Origin: Gammaproteobacteria bacterium
GTDB taxonomy: Bacteria > Pseudomonadota > Gammaproteobacteria > Pseudomonadales > Porticoccaceae
NCBI GenBank assembly: GCA_018069465.1
Contig: JAGPUW010000025.1
Span: forward strand, 372,001-436,000
DNA length: 64,000 bases
Direction of reading: 5' to 3'
Shown: in pieces, positions 35,475-47,178 of the stretch
Layout of the letters: every line of letters starts with the position of its first letter
Numbering within the stretch: position 1 is the first letter of the stretch
The notes under the pieces: generated by a model
Seen by the model: only the letters and a program-made list of their open reading frames with translations
Told to the model about the DNA's origin: nothing
Databases searched by the model: none
Program-made: the position numbers and the translations under genes

Positions 35475-35743
35475 GCCAAGGCGCTGGGCAGGATCCACTT
35501 CACGGCATCACTTTAAAGGCATTGCTCACCCAGCTGGTGGGAAAATACGGCTGGGAGGAACTCGGCCAGCGCATCACCATCAATTGCTTCACCCATGAGC
35601 CGAGCATCAACTCCAGCCTGAAGTTCCTGCGCAAAACCCCCTGGGCGCGCAAAAAGGTCGAAGAGCTGTATCTCAACACCCCCTGGCGCAACGAGGCCAT
35701 TTGGTCAAAAGCCCAAGATAAAAAAGACAAGCCAAAAAACTGA
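35471..35743 (+). CDS. VF530 (DUF2132) family protein
   Basis: 90 aa. Matches the VF530 family over its length: [57 protein letters not shown] small helical protein, thought to bind DNA because of its structure; function unproven. Translationally coupled to the RRM gene, so the two proteins may share a nucleic-acid-related task. Confidence 0.85.
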   Translation: MSQGAGQDPLHGITLKALLTQLVGKYGWEELGQRITINCFTHEPSINSSLKFLRKTPWARKKVEELYLNTPWRNEAIWSKAQDKKDKPKN

Positions 35744-35798
35744 GCGCTAAGGCTTCGCAGCGTGACGCTTTAAACACTCAGTAATAAAAACCAAACTA

Positions 35799-37454
35799 TT
35801 ATTTAAGTAGATCAAGAGCCAGCGCTTCGGCCACTTTAATGCCGTCAATTGCCGCTGACAAAATACCACCGGCATAACCCGCACCCTCACCCGCCGGGTA
35901 TAAACCCAGAGTATTCACACTTTGAAAGTCCTTGCCACGACGAATACAAATCGGCGATGAGGTGCGCGTTTCAACACCCGTCAATACCGCATCGGCCATG
36001 GCGAAGCCCTTTATCTTTTTATCGAAGGCGGGAATGGCTTCGCGAATAGCCGCAATGGCAAAATCGGGCAGGGCTTTCGATAAGTCGCCAAGGCTAACAC
36101 CCGGTTGATAAGACGGTTCAACGCTACCCAATTGCGTCGATGTTTTATTCTGCAAGAAGTCACCCACTAACTGGGCCGGCGCACAATAATTGGCACCGCC
36201 CAGTTGATAGGCCAGACTTTCAAGCTCGCGCTGTAGATCAATGCCCGCCAGCACATCCCCCGGATAATCCTGCTCTGGCGTGATGCCCACCACTATCGCG
36301 GCGTTGGCGTTGCGTTCATTGCGCGAATACTGCGACATGCCATTGGTCACCACCCGGCCCTCTTCCGAGGTCGCCGCGACCACAGTGCCACCCGGACACA
36401 TGCAGAAACTGTACACACTTCGGCCACTGGCACAGTGGTGCACCAACTTGTAATCCGCCGCGCCGAGAATGGGGTGGCCCGCCTGCTCGCCAAAGCGCGC
36501 TTTATCAATCACCGATTGCGGGTGCTCAATGCGAAAGCCAATGGAAAAAGGCTTGGCTTCAATATAAACCCCCTGGGCGAGCAGCATTTCGAAGCTGTCC
36601 CGCGCACTGTGGCCGACGGCTAAAATCACGTGGCGACTGTGCAGGGTTTCACCATTGTTTAAAGTAACAGCCGTGACTTGCCCGCCACCCGTACTGCCAT
36701 CCATCCCCTCAGTATCACTGGCTTCACGATGGAGTGTCTCAACCCTGGCACCAAAACGAATTTCACCACCGAGGCCGATGATTTCAGCGCGCATGGTTTC
36801 AACCATTGTCACCAGCTTAAAGGTGCCGATGTGGGGTTTGCTGAGGGTCAATATTTCTTCAGGGGCACCGGCTTTGACAAACTCGTCCAATACTTTGCGA
36901 CCGAGATGGCGCTTGTCTTTGACCTGGCTATAGAGCTTGCCATCGGAGAAGGTACCCGCCCCACCCTCGCCAAACTGCACGTTAGATTCCGTATTCAACT
37001 TACCCTTGCGCCACAGCTCCCAGGTATCTTTAGTGCGCTGGCGAACGGCCTCACCGCGCTCGACCACAATAGGCTTTAAACCCATCTGCGCCAGTAGCAA
37101 GGCGGCCAAAAGGCCACAGGGACCAAAGCCAATAATAATCGGCCGCTGTTGATCGGCTGTGGGGAAGTCGGCCTCGGCATTGGCGACAAACTGGTAGGCG
37201 CTATCCGGCGTAGGCCGCAGCCAGGGCTGGGCGGCAAACTTTTCTAACACAGCCGCTTCATCCCCAGCACTGAGCTCAACATCCACCTGATAGATAAGCA
37301 GGATATTGCCCTTCTTTCGCGCGTCGTAACTGCGTTTAAATACCGTAAAGGCCAGTAATTTATCCTCAGTCATCAGCAGCTTTTCGGCGATGGCGGCCGA
37401 CAAATCGCTGGCGGTGTGGTCGAGGGGTAATTTAACTTCGGAAAGTCGTAGCAT
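35799..37454 (-). CDS. FAD-dependent dehydrogenase (COG2509-like)
   Basis: 551 aa. N-terminal domain about 1-100, then the dinucleotide fold IIIGFGPCGLLAALLLAQMGLKPIVVERGEAVRQRTKDT (starting near 106) and the conserved FGEGGAGTFSDGKLYSQVKD (about 160-180), SGRSVYSFCMCPGGTVVAATSEEG (about 350-375) and the ending YPAGEGAGYAGGILSAAIDGIKVAEALA. A conserved, probably cytoplasmic flavoprotein of unknown substrate. Stands alone between convergent genes. Confidence 0.85.
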   Translation of the reverse strand: MLRLSEVKLPLDHTASDLSAAIAEKLLMTEDKLLAFTVFKRSYDARKKGNILLIYQVDVELSAGDEAAVLEKFAAQPWLRPTPDSAYQFVANAEADFPTADQQRPIIIGFGPCGLLAALLLAQMGLKPIVVERGEAVRQRTKDTWELWRKGKLNTESNVQFGEGGAGTFSDGKLYSQVKDKRHLGRKVLDEFVKAGAPEEILTLSKPHIGTFKLVTMVETMRAEIIGLGGEIRFGARVETLHREASDTEGMDGSTGGGQVTAVTLNNGETLHSRHVILAVGHSARDSFEMLLAQGVYIEAKPFSIGFRIEHPQSVIDKARFGEQAGHPILGAADYKLVHHCASGRSVYSFCMCPGGTVVAATSEEGRVVTNGMSQYSRNERNANAAIVVGITPEQDYPGDVLAGIDLQRELESLAYQLGGANYCAPAQLVGDFLQNKTSTQLGSVEPSYQPGVSLGDLSKALPDFAIAAIREAIPAFDKKIKGFAMADAVLTGVETRTSSPICIRRGKDFQSVNTLGLYPAGEGAGYAGGILSAAIDGIKVAEALALDLLK

Positions 37455-37547
37455 AAATGGGCAACATGAATAGGTAGTATTGAATGATCAGCAAGGGCCG
37501 GGGGCAAATCGAGAGGTGTATTTTAACACGGCGCTACTCTCGAATTC

Positions 37548-38771
37548 TCAAACAAACTGGCCCGCGCTATAGCCCGAGGCCCAGGCCCACTGGAAATTAA
37601 AACCGCCCAAATGGCCGCTGACATCGAGCACCTCACCAATAAAGTAAAGACCGGGCTGCTGCTTCGCCTCCAAGGTTTTAGAGCTGATGCTATGCGTATC
37701 CACACCACCCAGGGTCACCTCCGCCGTGCGGTAGCCCTCGCTGGCAGAAGGTTTTAAACACCAGTTATTCAATTGTTCACCAATGGCCTGCAAGTGTTTA
37801 TCACTGAATTCGGCCAGCGGACTGGCAGCCAGCTTTGGCCACCAAAGTGCCTGTAGTTCATTCACTAGCGCCTTGGCCAAATGCTTATTCAAGAGTGTAT
37901 TTAAGCGGTTTTTGCCCTGCTTTTGTTTCGCTGCCAACAGCCATACAGACGCATCACGTTCAGGTAATAGGTCGATGCTAATGGCATCACCGGCTTGCCA
38001 GTAATTAGAAATTTGCAGTATCACCGGGCCGCTGAGCCCGCGGTGAGTAAACAGTAGGTTCTCAGTAAAGGCCTGCCCTCGACAAGCCACCTCAACCTCT
38101 AATGCCAACCCCGATAAACGCTCACATATTGGCTTCATAAAATCACTGAACATAAGGGGCACTAAACCCGCCCGACATTCAGTCACAGGCAAGGCAAACT
38201 GGCGAGCAATATCATAGCCAATACCACTCCCCCCCAGCGTGGGAATAGACAGCGCGCCGCTGGCAACCACCAGGGATTGGCAAGACACACTCAAACCCTT
38301 TACCGCGCAATCAACTTGATAAACCGCCGCGTTATCGGTCAATAAAGCAGCATCAGCATTTAAGGTTTTGACGGCGGTGATTTCACAGTGCGTTTTGATA
38401 TCAACACCGGCCTGCTCACATTCGCCCAGCAACATTGCGAGAATTTCTTTTGCCGAATTCCGACAAAATAGCTGGCCGTGTTTACGCTCTTCATAGTCGA
38501 TGCCATAGCGCTCTACCAGGGCAATAAAATCCCACGGGGTATAGCGGCTTAATGCCGATTTACAAAAATGTGGATTATTGGCGATATAGTTTTCAGGCTC
38601 GACACTGTAGTTAGTAAAGTTGCAGCGTCCCCCGCCGGACATCAAAATCTTTTTGCCGACTTTATTGGCTTTTTCCAGCACCAGTACGCGCCGCCCGCGC
38701 CGCGCCGCTGTCGCCGCACACATCAAACCTGCGGCCCCAGCACCTAAAATAATCACATCGTAATTTGTCAT
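37548..38771 (-). CDS. HI0933/YhiN-family flavoprotein
   Basis: 407 aa from ATG 38771 (MTNYDVIILGAGAAGLMCA), the normal N-terminus; an in-frame GTG at 38804 adds 11 residues. Marks: GAGAAGLMCAATAARRGRRVLVLEK, KKILMSGGGRCNFTN (about 48-62), and FIGEVLDVSGHLGGFNFQWAWASGYSAG at the end. Family of FAD enzymes whose best-studied member reduces bile-acid intermediates; the role in free-living bacteria is unknown. Confidence 0.85.
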   Translation of the reverse strand: MTNYDVIILGAGAAGLMCAATAARRGRRVLVLEKANKVGKKILMSGGGRCNFTNYSVEPENYIANNPHFCKSALSRYTPWDFIALVERYGIDYEERKHGQLFCRNSAKEILAMLLGECEQAGVDIKTHCEITAVKTLNADAALLTDNAAVYQVDCAVKGLSVSCQSLVVASGALSIPTLGGSGIGYDIARQFALPVTECRAGLVPLMFSDFMKPICERLSGLALEVEVACRGQAFTENLLFTHRGLSGPVILQISNYWQAGDAISIDLLPERDASVWLLAAKQKQGKNRLNTLLNKHLAKALVNELQALWWPKLAASPLAEFSDKHLQAIGEQLNNWCLKPSASEGYRTAEVTLGGVDTHSISSKTLEAKQQPGLYFIGEVLDVSGHLGGFNFQWAWASGYSAGQFV

Positions 38772-38964
38772 CGCGTTCTGCACTGCATCCTTCTCATTAA
38801 ACACCCGCTAAAAATAGCTGGCTATGGGCTAAGCCTTTCAGTCGCTATACTGTGACCACGAAAGAAGGCGGTATTTTATGGTCTATTGCAGACAGAACAA
38901 GCTTTATCGTTTGCAGACTGACTACCGTCTCCTCTAACTCCCTTCAAAAAACCCTGGGATTACC

Positions 38965-40506
38965 ATGCCCACACTAAAGCTGCGTCGCGTCGCCATCGAC
39001 ACTTATAAAGAAAACGTCGCCTACTTGCATCGCGACTGCGCGCTCTATCGCAGTGAAGGCTTTCAGGCCCTGAACAAAATTGAAATTCACCAGCAGGACA
39101 ACGGCTTGTCCATTATTGCCGTACTCAATGTCGTCGACGACGAGGACATTATCCGGGCTGACGAGCTGGGCCTGAGTGAGCAGGCCTATGCCCAAATCAA
39201 TTTGCCCACAGGCACGGCCGTGCGCGTTGCCCACGCCACACCACCCACATCTCTTCGTGCCGTGCATCGAAAAATTGCCGGCGAGCGCCTGTCCTTCGAT
39301 GAATATCTGGGCATTACCCGAGATGTTGTCGCGAACCGCTATTCAAAGATAGAAATTGCCGCCTTTCTGGTCGCCTGTTCCGACAATGGCATGGACCGCG
39401 ATGAAGTACTCAGCCTCACCGAAAGCATGGTGCAAACCGGTGAACGCCTCGACTGGGGCGAGTCTCTGGTCGCAGACAAACACTGTATCGGCGGCATACC
39501 CGGCAACCGCACCACCATGTTAATGGTGCCCATTATCGCCGCCCATGGCATGCTCATCCCCAAAACATCGAGCCGCGCCATCACCTCCCCCGCCGGCACT
39601 GCCGACACCATGGCCGTGCTTGCCGACGTTAACTTAAGCCCCCAGCACTTGCTCGACATCGTGCACCAGCAACGGGGTTGTCTGGCCTGGGGTGGCACCG
39701 CCAAACTGGCACCGGTGGACGATATTCTGATCGCCGTTGAACGCCCCCTGTCGATGGACTCGCCGGGCCAGTTAGTGGCCTCCATTCTGGCCAAGAAAGT
39801 GGCTGCCGGCGCCAGCCATTTGCTGATCGATATTCCCGTCGGGCCAACGGCCAAAATGCACGACCAGGCCAGCGCCATGCGCCTGCGCAAATTATTCGAA
39901 TACGTTGGCGATCGCATGGGTCTGCATTTAGTGGTCGTTATTACCGATGGCCGCCAACCCATCGGTCGCGGCATTGGCCCGGTGCTTGAAGCCCGCGACG
40001 TTATGCAGGTGCTCAACAATGATCCACTGGCACCCTGCGATCTGCGCGAAAAAGCCCTGCAATTAGCCGGGCGTATTCTTGAGTTTGACGCCGATGTACG
40101 CGGTGGCCAGGGCTATATTATCGCCCGCGACATTCTCGAATCCGGTCGCGCACTGGTAAAAATGCAGGCCATTATTAATGCTCAGGGCAAAAATGAAAGC
40201 GACATCAAACCCGGTCACTTACAGCACCCCGTGCTGGCTACCTGCGATGGCGTGGTAGCCAGCATCGACAACCTGCAAATTGCCCGCATCGCCCGGCTTG
40301 CCGGCGCACCCATGGATATGGGCGCGGGCGTCGACTTATATTGTAAAGTCGATGACCCGGTACAAAAGGGCCAAGCCCTGTACACGATTTACGCTGAGTT
40401 CAATGCCGACTATAATTTTGCCCAGCAAGCGGCCGACGGCGACAATGGTTTTACGATTAAGCGGCCCCACAGCGACAATAAAAAACACAATAAGAGAAAA
40501 CTATGA
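38965..40506 (+). CDS. Thymidine phosphorylase family protein (TypA-2 / AMP phosphorylase-like)
   Basis: 513 aa, longer than classic DeoA by an N-terminal domain of about 90 residues, as in the archaeal AMP phosphorylase-like branch. Marks: [25 protein letters not shown] (about 172-196), [20 protein letters not shown] (about 200-219) for nucleoside and phosphate binding. It probably splits a nucleoside (or nucleotide) with phosphate. Its stop overlaps the next start (ATGA). The exact substrate cannot be read from sequence. Confidence 0.85.
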   Translation: MPTLKLRRVAIDTYKENVAYLHRDCALYRSEGFQALNKIEIHQQDNGLSIIAVLNVVDDEDIIRADELGLSEQAYAQINLPTGTAVRVAHATPPTSLRAVHRKIAGERLSFDEYLGITRDVVANRYSKIEIAAFLVACSDNGMDRDEVLSLTESMVQTGERLDWGESLVADKHCIGGIPGNRTTMLMVPIIAAHGMLIPKTSSRAITSPAGTADTMAVLADVNLSPQHLLDIVHQQRGCLAWGGTAKLAPVDDILIAVERPLSMDSPGQLVASILAKKVAAGASHLLIDIPVGPTAKMHDQASAMRLRKLFEYVGDRMGLHLVVVITDGRQPIGRGIGPVLEARDVMQVLNNDPLAPCDLREKALQLAGRILEFDADVRGGQGYIIARDILESGRALVKMQAIINAQGKNESDIKPGHLQHPVLATCDGVVASIDNLQIARIARLAGAPMDMGAGVDLYCKVDDPVQKGQALYTIYAEFNADYNFAQQAADGDNGFTIKRPHSDNKKHNKRKL

Positions 40507-41087
40507 GCGATATTTACCACCCCGGCAACCGTGAATTACAGGATGCCTTCGGCACCCGTCCACTAGCAGACCGCGTTAACGAACTCATCATCCAGCCAGA
40601 AATTGGCGACGAAGAACGCGAGTTCATCACCTCTCGCAATATGTTTTTCATCAGCAGCGTTGACCCCGACGGCCAGCCAACAGTGTCTTACAAGGGCGGC
40701 GAAGTGGGTTTTGTCCGCGTGCTCGACAGCAAAACGATTGCCTTTCCCCTCTACGACGGCAATGGCATGTTTCTCAGTGCCGGCAATATCAAGGCTAGCC
40801 CCAATGTCGGCCTGCTGTTTATCGACTTTGAAAACCCCCACCGCCTACGGCTGCACGGCAAGGCCACCGTCAGTGTTGACGATGAATTGATGGACAGTTA
40901 CCACGAAGCGCAGATGATTGTCAGAATCGCGGTGAGCAATACTTTTATTAATTGCCCGCGCTACATTCACCCTGCCACCCCCGAAGAACCATCCATTTAT
41001 GTACCCGTCGAGGGCAGGGAAACCCCCGACCCCGAATGGAAATCCTGGGAAGTGGTTGCCGATGTGCTGCCCGATAAAAAGCCCTAG
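40503..41087 (+). CDS. Pyridoxamine 5'-phosphate oxidase-like FMN protein
   Basis: 194 aa. Split-barrel FMN-binding fold: [35 protein letters not shown] (about 41-75), ISAGNIKA-type region, [20 protein letters not shown] (about 101-120). Only the pyridoxamine-oxidase superfamily can be claimed; the pairing with a nucleoside phosphorylase is by ATGA overlap. Confidence 0.85.
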   Translation: MSDIYHPGNRELQDAFGTRPLADRVNELIIQPEIGDEEREFITSRNMFFISSVDPDGQPTVSYKGGEVGFVRVLDSKTIAFPLYDGNGMFLSAGNIKASPNVGLLFIDFENPHRLRLHGKATVSVDDELMDSYHEAQMIVRIAVSNTFINCPRYIHPATPEEPSIYVPVEGRETPDPEWKSWEVVADVLPDKKP

Positions 41088-41129
41088 CCGCACAGCCACT
41101 TTCTTTAAACAAGCGAGGTATTTGCAGCC

Positions 41130-41933
41130 ATGGGCAGAGCACAAGAAGTGATCGGCAGCATCGACGCCCTGTGGCGCTACCCGGTAAAAAGTATGCGCGG
41201 GCAGGCCATCGACCAGGCCTTTATTGGCTATGCCGGCGTTTATGGAGACAGACTTTACGCCTTTAAAACCAGTGCCGGGCCGAGTTTTTCCCCCTACCTC
41301 ACCGGGCGTGAAACACAGGACATGCTGCTCTACACACCCCGCTTTCGCCAGCCCGAAAAAGCACGGCAACCCATTAGCTGGTCAGAGGCCGAAGCGATCA
41401 GCGTCGGCATTACCCCGGTTTACAGCAGCGCCCACGAGCTGGCAATGGACGTTGAAGCCCCCAGCGGCGAGGTCTATAACATTTACGACCCAGCGTTGGC
41501 CAAACAACTCGCCGCCAGTGCCGGTGCCGGCCACGACGTAGCGCTGACCCACTCCCAGCGCGCGATGACTGACTGTCGGCCACTGTCGTTAATTTCCCTG
41601 CAAACCCAGGAGCTGCTCGAAGAAGAAACGGGGCTAGCCATTGATAGCCGACGCTTCAGAGCCAACATTCATCTCGACCTCGATAGCGGCCAGGGTTTTG
41701 CGGAAGACCAGCTCATCGGCCGCTCTTTGATGCTCGGCGACAAAGTAGTGATTACCATTGTCGAACGCGACCCGCGCTGCGCGATGATTACTTTCGACCC
41801 GGATAGCGGCGCAGCCACGCCGGAAATTTTGCGCCACATCACCCAGCAACATCAGCGCCATGCGGGCATTTATGCCGCCGTGGTCGTCGAGGGGTTGGTC
41901 AAAGGGGGCGACCCGATTAAATTGCTGCCTTGA
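41130..41933 (+). CDS. MOSC-domain protein
   Basis: 267 aa. N-terminal MOSC_N beta-barrel (about 7-90, LWRYPVKSMRGQAIDQAFIG) and C-terminal MOSC domain with the conserved Cys in ERDPRCAMITFDPDSG (about 213-228). MOSC proteins carry sulfur or bind molybdenum cofactor; this member resembles small MOSC reductase-type proteins. It follows the PNPOx-like gene by 42 bases and may be in its operon. Confidence 0.85.
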   Translation: MGRAQEVIGSIDALWRYPVKSMRGQAIDQAFIGYAGVYGDRLYAFKTSAGPSFSPYLTGRETQDMLLYTPRFRQPEKARQPISWSEAEAISVGITPVYSSAHELAMDVEAPSGEVYNIYDPALAKQLAASAGAGHDVALTHSQRAMTDCRPLSLISLQTQELLEEETGLAIDSRRFRANIHLDLDSGQGFAEDQLIGRSLMLGDKVVITIVERDPRCAMITFDPDSGAATPEILRHITQQHQRHAGIYAAVVVEGLVKGGDPIKLLP

Positions 41934-42123
41934 GCCCGTCCCTTTTATTACCAGCCTTTTTATTATCAGCCCTTTTCATAACCCGCCTCTTTCATAAAAG
42001 GGCAATAACGGGCATTCCCACAAACAGGCAATAACACGTATTTCTTTGACTAATTTCTCAGAATGATGTTAATTAGACACCCTCAATAGCGCGTTAATAA
42101 GAACGGCACGACCAAGGGTTTTA

Positions 42124-43704
42124 ATGGCCAAACTCGGCGTTTCACCGCACCTCACTTCTATCGTTGCCGACCTGTCTCGCGAGCTGCCCGACCAACTGCG
42201 TTACTGGCGCCTGCTCGATGCTATTCTTTCCACGCTGAGTTGCGATGCCGCCGCGCTGTTGACCTTTGCCGAAAACAGCGAGCCATCCGACCCTAAAGAA
42301 TCGCCAACATTAATCCCCCTGGCCATTGATGGTCTCGACGACAAAATGCTCGACCAGCGCTTTCGCGTCGACCAACACCCACGCTTTGTCCACTGGCTGC
42401 AATCACCGGAAGCGGTGTACTTCCCCGCCGACAGCCAGCTGCCCAATCCTTTTCAACAATTTCTGAAAACCGGTGATCGCCGCACCGGACCGCGAGACAG
42501 TCTCGGTGTCGCCCTGCATGTGGCTGGTCGCCCCTGGGGCCTGCTGTGTTTAAACAGCCGCCAGGCAAACACCCTGAATAAAATTGATGACAGCGAGTTG
42601 CGCACTTTTATCACCTTTATCGAGTCGGCTATCGCCGTGCTACAGCGCGGTAAAAAGCTGCGGACTGAACTGCAGCATCAGCAGCGTCTCAATACAGCCC
42701 TCTTTTCAAAGCAGCAAAATAAACTATTGCTCGGTAACAGCCCCGCGCTAAAACGGGTGAAAGAAGAGATCGCCATCATCGCCGCCTCTGAATTAACCAT
42801 TCTCTTACAGGGTGAAGACGGTGTCGGAAAAAGCTTGGTGGCCCGCGATATTCATTTAAGTTCCAGCCGCAGCCACCAGCCTTTTATTAGCGTTGACTGC
42901 GCCACACTGGGTGAAGAAACAGCCTATGCCGAGCTTTTTGGTGGGGCTACCAACAACACTGGCAATGACAAGTCGAGAACGGAAAACGTCGGCCTCTTTC
43001 AGCTCGCCAACCCCGGCACAATTTTTCTTAATGAAGTCGCCAGCCTGTCAGCCGAGGTGCAAAGCCAGCTGGAGAAAGTACTAAAAACGGGCTGTATGCA
43101 GATGCTCGATAGTGATCGGGCGATGCCACTGGCGGTGCGACTGATCGCCGCCACCCGCACCAATCTGCAGCAGGCGGTGAGTCGCGGCGAGTTTCGGCCC
43201 GAACTCTACCGCTTATTAATGCTCTACCCCCTACCCGTGCCGCCACTGCGCGACAGAGCGGAAGATATTCCCCTGCTAACGAAGCACTTTCTCGAACAAG
43301 AACGGCGCCGCCTTGCCCTGCCCGCACTGCACGTCGACAGCGATGCCCGCCAACTGCTGCAACACTACAGCTGGCCCGGCAATGTGCGCGAACTCGACCA
43401 GGTGCTCAGGCGCGCAACCCTTAAAGCCATGGCTGAAAAACACGCGGCAACAGGCGTGACGATTAAAATCTCACAACTGGGCATTAACTTTACTGAATTG
43501 CCCCGCGCCGTGCAGACTGAACTGACACGCCTGCCCGAACAGATTAATCTAAAACAAGTGGTCGACGATTTTCAACGTCGCTTGATCAACGAACGCCTCA
43601 ACCAACACCACGGTAATCTCGCCGCCACCGCCCGCAACCTCGATTTAAACCGCAGTAATTTTTACCGCCTGTTACAACGCCTCGGCATCAAAGAAACCAG
43701 CTAA
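42124..43704 (+). CDS. NorR-like regulator with degenerate sensor and AAA+ motifs
   Basis: 526 aa. Order as NorR: GAF (about 20-175), AAA+ (about 200-430), Fis-type helix-turn-helix at the end (LAATARNLDLNRSNFYRLLQRLG). Walker A GEDGVGKS (230-237) is intact. Walker B reads FLNEV (Asn303 for Asp), and the GAFTGA loop that contacts sigma-54 is absent (GGATNNTG, about 273-280). Against E. coli NorR from memory, the proposed iron ligands are Asn108, Gln111, Ser126 and Asn144 instead of Asp, Asp, Cys, Asp; only the Arg (87) remains. Probably neither senses NO in the known way nor activates sigma-54 promoters. Confidence 0.85.
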   Translation: MAKLGVSPHLTSIVADLSRELPDQLRYWRLLDAILSTLSCDAAALLTFAENSEPSDPKESPTLIPLAIDGLDDKMLDQRFRVDQHPRFVHWLQSPEAVYFPADSQLPNPFQQFLKTGDRRTGPRDSLGVALHVAGRPWGLLCLNSRQANTLNKIDDSELRTFITFIESAIAVLQRGKKLRTELQHQQRLNTALFSKQQNKLLLGNSPALKRVKEEIAIIAASELTILLQGEDGVGKSLVARDIHLSSSRSHQPFISVDCATLGEETAYAELFGGATNNTGNDKSRTENVGLFQLANPGTIFLNEVASLSAEVQSQLEKVLKTGCMQMLDSDRAMPLAVRLIAATRTNLQQAVSRGEFRPELYRLLMLYPLPVPPLRDRAEDIPLLTKHFLEQERRRLALPALHVDSDARQLLQHYSWPGNVRELDQVLRRATLKAMAEKHAATGVTIKISQLGINFTELPRAVQTELTRLPEQINLKQVVDDFQRRLINERLNQHHGNLAATARNLDLNRSNFYRLLQRLGIKETS

Positions 43705-43855
43705 CAAAGCATTACCCTCACTGCGCAAACGCACAACTTTCTGTCACACCTTGGCCACTGAAAATAATCTCTGGCTGCTAATATCAACAAGTCATTAATC
43801 TTAAATAATAAAAAGCACTGAAAAAATACGGCTATTATTTAAATAAAAATAATAG

Positions 43856-43884
43856 TTTCACATTCTCAACTTCACTGTTATATT
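43856..43884 (+). promoter_or_regulatory. Promoter of the thi operon
   Basis: TTTCAC (43856-43861), 17-base spacer, TATATT (43879-43884). Transcript start would fall at about 43891, just at the 5' end of the riboswitch, which supports the assignment. Confidence 0.6.
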
Positions 43885-43892
43885 CCGCAACA

Positions 43893-43990
43893 ACTCTCGG
43901 GGAGCCTTAAAAATAAGGCTGAGATGCTACTGAAATACTGTAGCGAACCCGCTGAACCTGAACCGTCTAGTACCGGCGTAGGAAAGAGCA
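43893..43990 (+). ncRNA. TPP riboswitch (THI element)
   Basis: The conserved core is present: CTCGGGGAGCC, GGCTGAGA, GAACCC, GAACCTGA and the closing GCGTAGGAA, in order, with a variable P3 stem in between. It lies directly before thiC and after a promoter. A TTTTTAGT/ACTAAAAA hairpin follows (about 43993-44012), which may belong to the expression platform. Binding of thiamine pyrophosphate should switch off the operon thiC-thiD. Confidence 0.95.
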
Positions 43991-44022
43991 ATGTTTTTAG
44001 TGACACTAAAAAGTACCATTAA

Positions 44023-45975
<1,953 letters not shown>

Positions 45976-45989
45976 AGCCTGCACTGACA

Positions 45990-46997
45990 ATGAAAATAGA
46001 CATTATTGGCAGTGGTGTGAGCGGCTTGTGCTGCGCTCACGCCTTTCTCGAGCGCGCTTGTGAAGTGCGCGTTATTTCCGCCAGTGACGCCCTCGATAGT
46101 TCTTGCTGCTCGTGGTGGGCTGGCGGCATGTTGGCACCGGGCTGTGAAGGCGAGAGCGCAGAGCCACTGATCGCCGCACTCGGTGTCGAGAGCATGAAGT
46201 TTTGGCAAGCCCTCACCCCCAACTACACAAGAGCCGGCACACTGGTGCTAGCGACCTCGCGAGATCGCCCCCTGCTCGACAATTTCGCCCGCAACACGCA
46301 GGGCTGGCAAAAGCTTGCCTCAACGCAAATGCAAGACCTTGAGCCCGATCTGGCCGAGCGCTTTAACAGCGGGCTGCTGTTTGCCGATGAGGCCCACCTC
46401 GACCCACGACAAAGTCTGGGCCAGTTAATTGAGCAGTTAAAAAGTCGTGGCGTTGAATTCACCCAGCGTGTAATCGACGATGGCCCGGGTAATGAATACA
46501 GCAGCGTTGCCGACTGGATTATCGATTGTCGCGGCCTCGGTGCGGCCCATCAATTACCAGACCTGCGCGGCGTCAAAGGTGAAATGCTGCATATACACAG
46601 CACTGAAATCAGCCTCAGTCGCCCCGTGCGCCTGCTCCATCCGCGCATTCCCCTCTACATTGTGCCCCGCGCCAATGGTGTATTTATGATCGGCGCAACA
46701 ATGATAGAAAGCACCGAGCGCAGCCGCGCCAGTGTGCGTTCGGTGCTCGAACTGCTATCGGCAGCCTACGCTCTGCACCCGGCCTTTGGCGAAGCAGAGA
46801 TTATTGAAATCGGCGTCGACGCGCGCCCCGCTTTTAACGACAACCTGCCACGCCTGCGCCGTCGGGGTAAAACGCTGTCGGTCAATGGCATGTACCGCCA
46901 CGGTTTTCTCGCCGCCCCGGCCATGGCCCGGCGCTGCGTCGAGTTTGCCCTCGACGGCATTATTCCCAAGGAGGTAATGGATGAAAATACACCTTAA
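45990..46997 (+). CDS. thiO: Glycine oxidase ThiO-like FAD enzyme
   Basis: 335 aa, FAD-binding DAO family. N-terminal fold IIGSGVSGLCCAHAFLE, CSWWAGGMLAPGCEGE (about 43-58), C-terminal GMYRHGFLAAPAMARR. In thiamine synthesis it oxidises glycine to the iminoacetate used by ThiG. It begins 14 bases after thiC and its end overlaps thiS by 17 bases. Confidence 0.9.
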   Translation: MKIDIIGSGVSGLCCAHAFLERACEVRVISASDALDSSCCSWWAGGMLAPGCEGESAEPLIAALGVESMKFWQALTPNYTRAGTLVLATSRDRPLLDNFARNTQGWQKLASTQMQDLEPDLAERFNSGLLFADEAHLDPRQSLGQLIEQLKSRGVEFTQRVIDDGPGNEYSSVADWIIDCRGLGAAHQLPDLRGVKGEMLHIHSTEISLSRPVRLLHPRIPLYIVPRANGVFMIGATMIESTERSRASVRSVLELLSAAYALHPAFGEAEIIEIGVDARPAFNDNLPRLRRRGKTLSVNGMYRHGFLAAPAMARRCVEFALDGIIPKEVMDENTP

Positions 46998-47178
46998 CGG
47001 CGCAAGCCTAGACACCGAACACAGTGACCTAGCGGCACTGGTTGCCGCCCTCGGCCACGAGGCCGATAAAGTCGCGACCGCCGTCAACGGGCTCTTTGTC
47101 GCCCGCCCGTCGCGGGCACACACACCGCTCAGTGAAGGCTACGCCGTCGAAGTACTCGCCCCCATGGAGGGTGGTTAA
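46981..47178 (+). CDS. thiS: Sulfur carrier protein ThiS
   Basis: 65 aa with the ubiquitin-like pattern and the obligatory C-terminal Gly-Gly that is adenylated and thiocarboxylated by ThiF. Strong AGGAGG site upstream; starts inside thiO, ends on TAATG shared with the thiG start. Confidence 0.93.
   Translation: MKIHLNGASLDTEHSDLAALVAALGHEADKVATAVNGLFVARPSRAHTPLSEGYAVEVLAPMEGG

Noticed and set aside
41934-42123. NorR-type binding sites before the NorR-like gene
   Set aside because: I found no convincing set of GT-N7-AC sites, and no norV-like target gene lies beside it.
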